From: Xiphophorus maculatus
Lineage: Eukaryota; Chordata; Actinopteri; Cyprinodontiformes; Poeciliidae
Length of the DNA stretch: 64,000 nucleotides
Direction: 5' to 3'
NCBI RefSeq assembly: GCF_002775205.1
Contig: NC_036460.1
Coordinates: 22,586,751-22,650,750 of the forward strand
Below, piece by piece: positions 12,601-22,770 of this stretch. The notes beneath the pieces were generated by a model, which worked only from the letters and a program-made list of their open reading frames with translations, searched no databases and was not told the DNA's origin. The position numbers and the translations under genes were made by a program. How positions within the stretch are numbered: position 1 is the first letter of the stretch; the number at the start of each line of letters is the position of its first letter.

Positions 12601-15183
12601 CCTCAGGCCTGTTGTCTTGTCCACATTCTTTATGAAAAATGCATTCTAATAAAACACTGACAGATTTTCTAATTATGTCCTGGTATTTCAAACCCTACAA
12701 AAGAAGGAGGGTGTGCTTACTTTACTCCCATGAACCTAAATATGAGGTTCTGCGTCCTTAAAATTAGGTGATGGTGTTGCCAGTCACGGAGCGGGTTTTG
12801 CAACCTGCCTTGATAAATATTGGGAGGCAACAATGTTAATCTTTTAATGACAGTCAGGTTACTTGAAACTCTTTGTGAAAAATGCTCCAAGCATTGCTAT
12901 GGCTTTAATCATGTGTGCATTGAGGGACAGCCTCCTACCCCTGCATGGTTTTTATTTTTCTGTATCCTTTGATCAACACCGAAATAATCTGCTTGTGGGA
13001 CAAAAGAGAGAGTTTGGAAAATCAGAGGCGTATTTGCATCCAAAGTGATGGGATCATGCTAATGACTAAATACTTTCTGTCCTGTTGCACCGTGCAGTTT
13101 TCTTAAAAATAAGAGCTGCTTTTCCAGGAAGTGGATATTTGTGACTAGGTGGCACTGTAGGAGGAGGGAGGAGGAGCAGGAGATGTGGAAAATACATCCA
13201 TAATTACTAAAAGCTGCCTTGAAAATAACGTTATGCAACAGCTGCACTGAATGTGAGCACACTTCTGGACGGGAATGAGTAATCAAGTTGTTTCTGCTGT
13301 TTTTTTTGTTTAGGTAAAAATTTAGTCTCTTCTAGGAAAAGCAAACTCCAAGGACTCTTGTGAAACATAGGTCGGTTTCTAGCATTACGGTTGCTTTGAG
13401 GATATAAAAAAAAAGTTACAAAACTACGAATATTCACAAAGCAAAAAAATAAAACCTAAACTAATTTACAAGCTAATAATAGTCTGTTACATGACAAAAA
13501 AAGTTACATTTAATGTGAAATAAACTCTTGAAAATCATGTTTAGCTCTTGTTTTTTTTCCTGTCTCCAGAACAAATAAACTGACAATTTGTCAAAAGACA
13601 CTAAGATCCCACTCAATTGTTATTCTACTCTAGCACAGCTGCTTCCATGTACTCGAAAGTAAGGTGGAGAAACAAACGTCCCATAAATATGACACATGCA
13701 TAAAAACGTAACGCTAGCAAGGAGGAAAAACCGGTTCAGGCAGCCAGCTTCCTGAATTAGGACACACCAGAGCAGATTTGTAGATGTACAACTTGAGTCT
13801 AAATATAATCCAACCAGACATCAGCCAGCTGCAGTCTGGTTCGATGCGGTACTCTGCTTTCTGTGAACGGAAACCCTCTGACTTCACTGGAACAAAGGAA
13901 GGAAACTATGGTACCACTTATTTTGATTTTTTCTTCTGGTAACAGGAAGAGGTCTGGCCTTACTAAAGAAAAACCATGACACATGTGATGTGAATAAAAT
14001 GTACAATAAGCCATCACCACTTGTTAAAAACTTTAAAAAGTAATTAATACTCTGGTGTGTTTGAGGGCAACAGTGATGTTGTTACACTTCTTTAAAGTGT
14101 GAGGCCAAGAACCTCATGGTGCATTCAGGTACAACCCCGTACCTGGGTTAGCATTTAGGCTAATTTCTGAAAATAACCTCAAGAGGACAGACTTACATAT
14201 TCGTGACTTTAAGAGAGGTCACGATATGTAAAACATGTCCAGTTAGGTCCAATTTATAGGGTCGGGATTCGGGAAAAAGTCATTCAAAAAGGAACATTAT
14301 TTTAAAAAATAAGTCAAGCAATACATCGACTCTGTTAATTACTTTTAAGATATATAGTTGACGTCAATGATTAGGAGATTTATTTCATCATTTGACTTGG
14401 TTATAAACAGTGGAGTTAATGCGCGCGTGTAAAGAGCGGCAAAGAAGCGCGTCTCGTGCCGTGGGGGGTTTAACACGCTCGAGGAGACAGAAGCTGATGC
14501 AACTGCTTGATGTTGTTACAAGAAGAGCGCGAGCTCTCCACCAGGTGAACCCTGGCCTCGTGCGTAATATGGCTGTAGTAACACCACGGCAACGGAAATA
14601 AATGTATGTTGTGGGTTAATATGAACGACTTTCAGACTCACCTGATCAGGTCTAAGAAGGAGTCTATAACCTCTTTGTTCGCCGGGATATCGTCGCTCAT
14701 GTCTTTAGCGTTTGCGGTGGTGTTCATTTCCACATTTCCCGGCTTGATAATGAAAGCCATCACCACTCCGATGGACGAGGCTATCAAGGTGGTGACCAAG
14801 AAGAACAGCATGGCCCAGCCACCCAGTTTCCCCAGAGCTTTGGGGTCGATGCTCGCCGCTCCGGACACCAGGCTGCACACCACCAGCGGGATGATGATCA
14901 TCTTCAGCAGCCGGATGAGGATCTCGCCGGGGAAGCCGATGTAGATCTGCTGGGTGAGGGTCGGCGACGCGGTGCGCACACCGAGCCCAATGAAGACCCC
15001 CACGATGACCCCGGCCACGGTCAGGATCACCAGCAGATTCGCCTTGACGATCCTCTTTACCCGCTTGGACATCGGTTCCGGGATGCCCTTCCGCTGCCCG
15101 GTAAACCCGTTGGCAAGCGGCCCATCGCGGTGCGCCTCGCCGTTGGATGCCTTCACTTCCTCCAGATCCACCGTCTCTGCCAT
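6452..15183 (-). CDS. slc1a5: slc1a5: neutral amino acid transporter ASCT2 (whole coding span, 8 exons)
   Basis: Sodium-dependent plasma-membrane exchanger of small neutral amino acids, chiefly glutamine, alanine, serine and cysteine; SLC1 family trimer. Eight exons join in frame to 530 residues (human ASCT2 is 541). Seen in the translation: [13 protein letters not shown] in the scaffold half; HP1 serine loop SSSSATLP near 343-350; the TM7 NMDG motif at 378-381; HP2 [15 protein letters not shown] near 413-427; and TM8 [12 protein letters not shown] from 456. Cys459 in TM8 is the position that is Cys in ASCT2, Thr in ASCT1 and Arg in the glutamate transporters, so ASCT2 is preferred over slc1a4. 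The C-terminus SEKESSM resembles the SEKESVM tail of mammalian ASCT2, a PDZ-type end. N-glycosylation sequons NTT and NAS sit in the extracellular loop region. The start is the ATG at 15183, followed by AETVDLEE; an upstream in-frame TTG is not used. All splice sites are GT-AG. No break was seen. Confidence 0.95.
6895..7640. mobile_element. Fold-back (long inverted repeat) MITE in slc1a5 intron 7
   Basis: The two halves are diverged inverted copies. The clearest arm, 6952-7054, pairs with 7472-7569; both contain GATTGGCTGCTT and GTCAAGACAACTT, in opposite orientation. Pairing continues inward: AATAACTTCAAT near 7109 pairs with its complement near 7410, and GTTCACAAGAGAG near 7213 pairs near 7318. 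The centre is near 7265. There is no coding capacity. Outer ends and target duplication are not resolved; superfamily unknown. Confidence 0.7.
7900..8034 (-). CDS. slc1a5: slc1a5 coding exon 7
   Basis: A 135-bp exon coding HP2 and the start of TM8: [19 protein letters not shown] then LILAVDWLV. The acceptor is TGTCAG|T and the donor TTGT|GTGAGT; the Val codon is split and completed by exon 8. Confidence 0.94.
8175..8369 (-). CDS. slc1a5: slc1a5 coding exon 6
   Basis: A 195-bp exon covering the rest of HP1 ([13 protein letters not shown]) and TM7 with [10 protein letters not shown], the sodium/substrate-binding motif. Donor CCT|GTAAGT. A degraded copy of this exon's end lies in intron 4 at 9119-9180. 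Confidence 0.95.
8494..8727 (-). CDS. slc1a5: slc1a5 coding exon 5
   Basis: A 234-bp exon starting [17 protein letters not shown] and ending TAFGTSS, where the HP1 serine loop begins. Acceptor GGCTGCAG, donor CCAG|GTATTT. The last codon (Ser) is split. Confidence 0.95.
9119..9180 (-). pseudogene. Duplicated exon 6 fragment in slc1a5 intron 4
   Basis: This block closely repeats 8156-8230, the exon 6 end and its donor, in the same orientation. It has a 12-bp (four-codon) deletion between GTT repeats and several substitutions. Its donor reads CTACGT instead of TGTAAGT, so it should not splice. It is a pseudo-exon relic, not an alternative exon. Confidence 0.8.
9684..9850 (-). CDS. slc1a5: slc1a5 coding exon 4
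   Basis: A 167-bp exon from [18 protein letters not shown] to [11 protein letters not shown], with the tryptophan codon split TG|G. Nearly identical in pattern to human ASCT2 in this part. Confidence 0.95.
9960..10007 (-). CDS. slc1a5: slc1a5 coding exon 3
   Basis: A 48-bp phase-0 exon coding [16 protein letters not shown], part of the variable extracellular loop, with an NAS sequon. Acceptor CCCACTAG, donor AAG|GTGAGG. Confidence 0.9.
10117..10159 (-). CDS. slc1a5: slc1a5 coding exon 2
   Basis: A 43-bp exon completing Arg181 and coding [14 protein letters not shown], a stretch conserved in ASCT2. Acceptor GTGAACAG, donor TCG|GTGAGC. Too short to stand out as an open reading frame; found from conservation and phase. 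Confidence 0.93.
10160..14641 (-). other. slc1a5: slc1a5 intron 1
   Basis: About 4.5 kb. No conserved exon was found; the open frames near 11800-12300 show no family motifs. A CTCF-like match (GTGACTAGGTGGCAC) lies near 13140. Confidence 0.7.
14495..14502 (+). promoter_or_regulatory. CARE/ATF4-like site in slc1a5 intron 1
   Basis: TGATGCAA matches the C/EBP-ATF response element core and lies about 140 bp inside intron 1. ATF4 is known to induce SLC1A5 in mammals. Binding here is inference from an 8-bp match. Confidence 0.3.
14642..15183 (-). CDS. slc1a5: slc1a5 coding exon 1
   Basis: Encodes residues 1-180 plus two bases of 181: a hydrophilic N-terminus, TM1-TM3 and the start of the large extracellular loop, ending in SFLDLIR. 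The donor reads AG|GTGAGT. The high CpG content fits a first exon within a CpG-rich promoter. Confidence 0.95.
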
Positions 15184-15430
15184 GTTGCTCAAAGTTACCT
15201 TAACTCAAAACTAAACCTTAAGAAGAACACTTCGTTTTTATCGTGAGTCTAAATGCGGCTGGAGTCTTTCAGAGCGTCGGCGCGGTTCACTTCCTTCTCT
15301 CCGGGTTGTTCTGACGCGGAGCAGCAGATGTGGCCACAAGTTTAACCGGCGTTTTAAACCTCCGCCTCCGCCCCTTTTACGTAAAACTGGGCGGGTTGTG
15401 TTCCGAGAGGAAACGCTTGTCGACTGCGCA
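15184..15430 (-). promoter_or_regulatory. slc1a5: slc1a5 5' UTR and CpG-rich promoter
   Basis: The sequence upstream of the start codon turns GC- and CpG-rich and then falls sharply to AT-rich DNA beyond about 15430. It has GC-box-like elements (CCGCCCC near 15368, GGGCGGG at 15389-15395) and a TACGTAAA CRE-like site between them. No convincing TATA box. The start site is inferred, not seen. Confidence 0.6.
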
Positions 15431-16394
15431 GTCATAAAAAAAGAAAAAGAAAACTTTTGGCCTGTGTGCCATTAGTATACTCTTTGTTTACTTGGAGTTT
15501 TATTTTAATGTTTGAAAACTTGCTGCGAAAGTGAATTACTACAGTGGCCGCCTGGAGACATAAACAAACTTTGAGAAACAGCCTTCCATTTAGTGTATGA
15601 CCATTTAAATATCCTTATATAGTAGATTCATAAACAAGCTTTCTTGGTTGGGATTAAATATTATACCACATTCACATTTTTTTTCTTTTTAACAGTAGAA
15701 ACTAAAAGCAAATAATTAAAATATTTAAAGATAAAAACATATTTAGCTCATGTTTGATCAGATGAAACCTGTAATATCTGTTGCATCATGCTAAAAAGTG
15801 GCACTACAAGACAATTTCCTTATGCAAATATAACAACTGTGCTTGCAGTTTCATAACGAATGAGAATATGTATATTTTATTTTATTGAATTCTAAATAGG
15901 ATGCAACAGAATGAAGCAGCATACCTCCATAACATATCTCAGTGAAACCATAGAAATGAAGAAAACAATTAACAGCATTTTCCTCATTTAAATGTTTCAG
16001 ATCGTCAAGCAAATTTGAATGCCAACGATAATCACAAAAAACGGTGTTTAAGTTATTATTTTCTTTTTTTATTATTATTATTAATTGGATGATTATTAAG
16101 ATAAAACTGTTATCTGAACCAACCTGGCCCTACGTCTTGTAGAACCTTGAAGTAAATGCAAGACACAAACTCTAATGTTTTGCACTCCAGTAATCCACAG
16201 TGAATAAAGTGGACCTTCCCAGGAATAGCCAACCGAATTTATTTGAAGAATTAATCAACGACTTATCCAGGAGCACAACAGGCATCACTTTCCTAAAGTT
16301 ACGCTCAACGTTAGAGTGGGTAAATACGAGTTATGATGAACCCTACAGATAGAAACCAAACCACATCAAACATTTCACGGAAGTTCAGTGTTGC
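15431..16394. other. Intergenic, no feature seen
   Basis: AT-rich DNA upstream of slc1a5. Apart from the ATF4-like core, nothing was recognised. Confidence 0.5.
15781..15788 (+). promoter_or_regulatory. CARE/ATF4-like site upstream of slc1a5
   Basis: TTGCATCA, the same core on the other strand, lies about 0.6 kb upstream of the slc1a5 start codon. Confidence 0.3.
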
Positions 16395-17345
16395 ATACAT
16401 TGGCTTGCAGAACTATTCACACGATTTCAATCTTTTTCTTACTTTGTTCCTCTACAACTACAAACCTTGTATTCATGTGCGAAGCCAACATACAGTGGAA
16501 ATGATTGTGAAGACGATCGAAGAAAAATGAGACATTCTTCATCTTGTTTTTTCGCGAAACAAAACAAAAGATCTCCATTGTGCATTTGTATTTATCCACT
16601 TAGAGTCAACATCTTTGAATAACTGTCATCTGAACCTGCTGGCGTTTTAGGCTTTGCTCTACCAGCATCGGGAAACTGAAAGTTGCATGCAATTTTTCTT
16701 GCAAAAAAAGTCTAATCTGAGTCAGGCTGGATTGAGAGCATCTCTTAACATCATTATTCAAGTTTTGCCACAGATTCTCAGTTGAATTTAGGTCTGGACT
16801 TTGACTGGGCCATTCTATGACATTCTAAGATGGCATGATTTTCTTTCAACGACAGCATTCCCCCTATCACTATTCCTTTAGGCTAGATTCGCCCAGTGCC
16901 AAATATCCCTTTGAAAGACTCCTTTTGCAGCTCCCCCAGAGTGACCAGGGGCCTCTTGGTTGCTTCTCTGAATTATGTTGTCTTTGGCTGATCGGTTTAG
17001 TTCTCTCTTAGTAGGTTTTCCTGCTCCATTTTTTTCAATGATGGGGAAAAAAACAGGGCTCTATGAGATATTTAAAGCTTGGGATCAGGTTGTATGATCT
17101 GGTTAACAGGTGGCTGAATTCAGAAAGCAACCGGTTGCCCTAAATTTTATTTAGAGTGTCAGATTAGAAGGGGTTGAATACAAATGTACTCCTCACTTTT
17201 CAGAATTATATTTGAAACAATTTCAAACGGAGCGAAATTTGTCTTCAGTATTTCAACAGTTTGATGCAGAAAAGATTTAACTCAGATAAGTACATTATGA
17301 CAAGGTAATGCAACTTTCAAAATATTCAAAAGAAATTCTGACTTC
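16395..17345 (-). mobile_element. Decayed Tc1/mariner-like transposon
   Basis: The minus strand at 16761-16815 reads EWPSQSPDLNSTENLW, the hallmark segment around the third acidic residue of Tc1 transposases (usual form WPSQSPDLNPIENLW). No open frame survives. The left end, near 16395, reads GGCTTGCAGAACTATTCACA; the right part near 17170 reads GGGTTGAATACAAATG. Both are typical of a widespread fish Tc1-type family. Exact ends are uncertain. Confidence 0.7.
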
Positions 17346-18631
17346 TATCCAAATGATACAATCAGTTAAATGTAATCCTGAATGCCTTTAAGGTGTGTTG
17401 CATTCAAAATGAAGCCACATGGTCTAATCCTGTCCCAGATTACTCCGTTTTATTAGAGTGGTAGTTAAACTAGGGCGCATTAACCGAAGAGAGGCGGAGC
17501 ATTTCTCCACAGCTGTATGCTGCCACTGGACTTTGATGCGGCCTCCCTCCTTTGGGTGTTTATTTGCTCTCCTCCTGAGTGTCAAATAGACAAATGGGCA
17601 CTGAATTTGTTTTGCACTTGAAACATCAAACATCGTGAAAAGTCAGACAGCGATAACAGTAACCTAACATCTGCAAGGGGCGGGGTCAAAGATGTCCGCT
17701 CTCCAACTGCGCCGTTTCTTATTTGAAGATAGCTGTGATAAGCCTCTAACATATGTGATTAAAAAGGTCTGAATGAAAGTGAAAAGCAGAAAATGAACGA
17801 GTGAGAAGGAACGACTGGTGTAAGGGATCAAGTTTCCCTGAGAAGAAGGCTTCCTGGCTGCTGCCATGCAATCTTTGGCAGGATGTCTTTTAAACCGTAA
17901 CTTGAGACTGGCTCTCATTGTCTGGGATACAGAGGCCTACAGTCCGATATCTGAAAAATGTGCGTGCATTCTGATCCGAGACTCTCTGGAGTTACCTTAC
18001 ACTCAAACAACAAGCCAAATGTTTTTCTTTTTCTTGTTTTTTCAACAGGTCCCACTGGTAGAAATTGGTGGGAAAAGCACCTTTAACACCAAAGAAAGCC
18101 CACAGGACCAGAACCCAGGCTGGTAGGGAGCTGTCCTCACAGCAGCCCGTCTGTTATATCAAGCTGGTTCCTTTGTTCCCGCTGCCTGTGTGAATGATTG
18201 CAAGGAATCACTGTGCTTTCGTGAAACAGAGCACTACCCTATGAGAAAGGACAACCTTAACGGCTGAATCCACAGGAACATGCCAGCGTGGAGTTTTTCT
18301 AGAGTAGAGCCCCATCTATAAAAACAAGCGGTGTGTGTACAAGGTGAGGGGTTTGAAGGCTGACCTACATATTTTCTCCTATGCATCTTCCATGATGATA
18401 TCTTCTTACCACTTTAGATGTTTTCTTATCTACACATAATAGCACGCAAAAAGTAATATAATTTACCTAAATTTGGCTAAATTTCACATTTACATACGGC
18501 AAATTCTTCTTAGAGCAAAAAAATCTTTTCAGTTTATTTTTCAATTTAATTTCTTTTTTAGATGAACGTTTGAGGATGAATTCCCTACAAAAACAACTTA
18601 AAGTCTTTGAGATGTGTCTATTCATGTCATG

Positions 18632-19172
18632 AAGTGGTTTGGTGTTGATGGTGAGGCAGACGCAGCGGACCCAGGTATGATGAATAATGAAATTTAATTA
18701 AGAAATTCACAGTCCAAACAACGAGCAGCAGGCACATGGACACACTGACGACGAATAAGCTAGACATTGACGAGGACCCGACGAGGAACAAGGAACACAG
18801 GTGGAGTTAAATACATGGGAGGGTAATGACAGAACGAGACACACCTGGGAACAATCAAGGGGAGGACAGGACAACGAAGAGACTCAAGGACACAAAAAGC
18901 TCTAAATCACAGGTGTCAAACTCCAGTCCTCGAGGGCCGCTGTCCTGCAGTTTTTGGATGTGCCACAGGTACAAAACGCTGGAATGAAATGGCTTAATTA
19001 CCTCCACCTTGTGTAGATCAGTTCTCCCAGCCTTGCTAATGACTTAATTATTCTATTCAGCTGTGGTGCAGCAGAGGCACATCTAAAAGTTGCAGGACAG
19101 CGGCCCTTGAGGACTGGAGTTTGACACCTGTGCTCTAAATGAACACAGAAAACACAGATCCTGACAATTCAA
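18632..19172. repeat. Interspersed repeat, copy 1 (interrupted)
   Basis: Shares scattered identical blocks with 22249-22620, including GACCCGACGAGGAACAA, ACAGGTGG, ACAATCAAGGGG and GGACAGGACAAC, in the same order and spacing. It is split by the hAT MITE at 18908-19132. Class unknown. Confidence 0.7.
18908..19132. mobile_element. hAT-type MITE with 8-bp target duplication
   Basis: A 225-bp element bounded by CACAGGTGTCAAACTCCAGT and its inverted copy, with arms of about 45 bp (one mismatch in the conserved part). Flanked by a perfect 8-bp direct repeat, CTCTAAAT, at 18900-18907 and 19133-19140. The 8-bp duplication is the hAT signature. Non-coding. Confidence 0.9.
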
Positions 19173-19211
19173 ACTTTGCACAGCTAAAGGTTTTTATCAA
19201 AGTTTTTTTTC

Positions 19212-19320
19212 AAAGTAGCTAAAGTGGATTAAGAGCATCTCACATCACTTTTCAAGGCTTGCCACAAATTCTCAATTGGATTTAAGTTTGCACTTTGACT
19301 AGGCCATTCTGATACACAAA
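19212..19320 (-). mobile_element. Tc1 transposase fragment
   Basis: The minus strand at about 19258-19310 reads EWPSQSANLNPIENLWQA, again the Tc1 catalytic-end segment. It is a fragment only, with no ends recognised. Confidence 0.7.
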
Positions 19321-19395
19321 TAGAGCTCTGGTTCTATGTTTAGGATTGGTGTAGAGCTGAGACTCTTACTATGCATTGAAAGACACACACATAAA

Positions 19396-19417
19396 TGTGT
19401 GTGTGTGTGTGTGTGTT
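19396..19417 (+). repeat. (GT)n microsatellite
   Basis: Perfect GT run preceded by a short AC run, so it can form a hairpin. Confidence 0.85.
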
Positions 19418-19419
19418 TT

Positions 19420-22248
19420 GGTTGGTTGTTATGTGCTCCAAATTATTACAATTAAGTAAATATAAACTTGGATTAGAATATATTTTGATAACAACTAAAT
19501 GAACTATTAAGCCATATTGCAAAAGAAAAAAACTGTTATAATTAATAAGGTAATTTCTAATCTATCAGTACAAGGTAATTGCAAAGTAATTTCATTGTGC
19601 CCCTGACATGTAAATTTATGGCTGGTCTGTCGTAAACATCAGCATTCTTCAATATATTGTTCAAAACTAACTATTAATCATTAGGAGTCACCTCCTCTGA
19701 TCTACAGTGAGGAATTTACAGCCCAAATGTTGAAATTACTGCTTGATAATGCAGCGAATAGATCTGGAGTAAAAATAAATAAACAGGAAGTTAAATATCT
19801 AAACCGTCTCTCTACAGGACAGGTGAAATAAAGGATGACTGGTCATTAAAATGTAGATACGGTGTTATGAAAAAAATATATTTCCTCTCGCACAGATTCA
19901 TTTTGTTGAAATACTTTACATGATCAACTTAATTTTGATGCCGAAAAAAACTCTGGTCATCTGAATAATATATCCATTGTTAAATCTGGCATGGAACTAA
20001 CAAAGTATTTCAGAAAAACAACATACCTAAACTGCTTTAGCAACTAGAAAATGTATCTCTTATTCATGAAGGGTCAGTTCAGCACCACCAGTTCTAAGTT
20101 TTGGGGAGTGAGGTCGTTTACAAAAAGGCTTTCATTTTACCAGCAACAGATGCTGAAGGATGCATGTTTTTTTGGGGAGTGGGTTTTGCAAACTCATTCT
20201 GGAAACACAAAACTGTTACAAAAACCATTGTTTAAAAAAAAAAAAAAAAAAAACTGCGTTTGGTGGATGTAGGAGATTGCTGAGTCATGGTGAGAGTGCA
20301 GCAGAGAGCCATTAGGAGTGTGGAGAAATAAGCTGAATGGCTTTTGTGCACACATTCTCATGAGTAATGTAATAAATCAAAGTAGTTTGTTTATACATGT
20401 GAATGATAGCATCAACTCAGGTCACGTCAGAGCCCTGTTACGTAAACCAGAGTTGGGAATAATGCTGTGGTCTTGGTCTCTTAACCAGCCTACTCGTCAC
20501 AGTGGAAATGTTTCTGCTTTAAACGTGTTGGCGCTCATGTTTGAACTTCCCCACTTCCAGCTAGTCATATACCAATTAATCGGGGAGACCTGAACAACTT
20601 ATTAACTTTGGATTTATTTGTGTCTTTTATTAAAACGGGGATTAACAGTTATGTAAATGAGTAGTATTGCAGGGCGGGGACATAAAAGCATGACAGAGGC
20701 AGAAGTTCTGGTTGATAAACCTATTTCCGAGTTGTAAACTCTAGTCGAACATTTATTGATTTTATTATAGTTATTTTAGACTTGTCTTGGGCATGCGTCC
20801 ATGTATGTAGTTTTAACATTACAACCTTCTCATGATGATACGTTTCCTGATATAAAATAATGACATTTTTGTTAAGTAAGGAACATTTTTATCAGGATTT
20901 TCTACCAAAGCTTCAAGACAAGCATGCAAATATCCAAACTAATGCACATGTACAGTATGTGTTATGTTTTACCTCTTTCTCAGTCGGCCCCGGATGTGAT
21001 CTCAAGGCCAGTAAACCCAGTTGATCTCTGGGATCATTACATGCTCATGAAAGACTTTCCGTACCTATTTACACATTTACACTTTGTCGCCACACGCTCA
21101 TGCTTTTATGTGCAACCATCCTGTATGTCTGTTGCAGCCTGTCGATGGTTAATAACTCAGACTACTAGAGCCGTTTCATAACAGTTACTAGTGGACTGCT
21201 GATTTATTTCTCGTTTAGTAACAATGGCAATAAACAACACTAAGCTGCTAAGAGCATTTATGTCCATGGGGTATGTGCCATAGTCCCTAAGCCACTTGGT
21301 CAGGCTACTGTAAGCTTTCTTGTAAAAACAGCTCAGTTTTTACTAAATGCTCAGAGATCAAATATGTAATTATTTTTGACCATATGCTTACACTTAAATC
21401 CAGCCTAGCTTATGGTGTTGCTTCATGGTCAAGAAACTTGGATGACATTCAACACTTCATCCATGGTTTTGCAAACTAAATTGCATTTTTATATATAATC
21501 TCATAATAGGTATACGATTTAGGTCATAGTTCTGTCTCTCCCATCCTACGAACAGGTCAGTAGGTCTTTATATTAAGAATTATCAGTTAATTTTGTCTTT
21601 ACTTCTCATGAATACTAATTTTTTTTCAACAGTTCCATACATTATTTTACAAATTTCCAAAGTTTTGATAGCCCCTGAACCTTTTCCCTCTTTTTTATGC
21701 CACATTAAGACAAGCTTTAACATATTTTGTTGGAACTCTCTGTGTTTAACCATCACAGTAGCACGTTGATATCAGGATGTTAAAAGATAAATGATTTTTA
21801 AGCTTTTCACAAAGAAAAATCTGCAATGTGTGACAAAGTGTATTTAACCCTGATACTCTGATAACTGTAAACAAAATCCAGTGCAATTTATTTACTTCAA
21901 CGTTCACTTAATTCGTGAACAGACTCATCCGAGTGCATTTTAACCCAAATATATTTCCTGTGAAGGTTTCAGACATTTTGTTAAAGAGCTTCAATGAGTA
22001 AACATCACGGCTTGACAGGTGAGACATGTGTCACATGAAAAAAGACTCAGAGTTCAAAAGACTTGAGAAATGGGCAAAGACTCATTTTCCAGCAGAGAAT
22101 CTGTTGTGAGAATTGTTGTTCACAGACCCTTTGCTTCTAATGTGACCAAGCTATTTTGAATGAAAAACAGGTTTTAGATGTGCAAAGCTGGTACACACAT
22201 CCCATGGGGTGAACAGTCCACACACAAAAAAATAATGTAATGAAATGC
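19420..22248. other. Intergenic, no gene seen
   Basis: AT-rich; a 19-base poly(A) lies at about 20234-20252. Open frames are short, with no family motifs. Confidence 0.5.
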
Positions 22249-22620
22249 AGTGAGTGGTGGTGAGGAAGATGCTGAGGACCCAGGTTGGAATGAAGAAGTG
22301 ATGATTTAATAATGAAAATACAAATACAAAAAATCCAGGCAGCACAGATTGAGCAGGAGACTTAAAGCTCAAATACTGGAAGCAACTGGTTACAAAATAT
22401 CCAGCAGACAAGCCGTCAGACTAGACAGCCACACAGATAAGACAAGGACCCGACGAGGAACAATGAATACAGGTGGGATTAAATACGCAGGGAGACAATT
22501 AGGAGAAACAAGGGACAGCTGGAGACAATCAAGGGGTGGACAGGACAACACGGAGACCTAATTAACTGAAAACGACACAAAAACCTAAATTAACACAGAG
22601 AGAAAAAACCAAAACCTTAC
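22249..22620. repeat. Interspersed repeat, copy 2 (uninterrupted)
   Basis: Second copy of the repeat at 18632-19172, same orientation, without the hAT insertion. It therefore shows the empty-site state of the nested insertion. Confidence 0.7.
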
Positions 22621-22639
22621 AAAAAAAATAACAATTTCA

Positions 22640-22770
22640 GATTTTAATTGTAAATTGTATTCAAAATAGTGTTGGTCTGCCAAATAAAAGCCCTATAAAA
22701 TGTATACAAGCAGGGGACTAATGTGAGAAAAGATGAAGGGGTACGAACGCTTCTGCAAGGCACTTTATTG
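22640..22770. mobile_element. Tc1-like terminal fragment
   Basis: Reads GGGGTACGAACGCTTCTGCA then AGGCACT. This is the terminal sequence of the same fish Tc1-type family as at 16.4-17.3 kb, diverged. Confidence 0.5.

Noticed and set aside
6452-15183. Naming the transporter slc1a4 (ASCT1)
   Set aside because: The TM8 residue is Cys as in ASCT2, and the tail SEKESSM matches ASCT2; ASCT1 has Thr there and a different tail.
15181-15192. Earlier slc1a5 start at 15192
   Set aside because: That codon is TTG; the ATG at 15183 gives the normal start.
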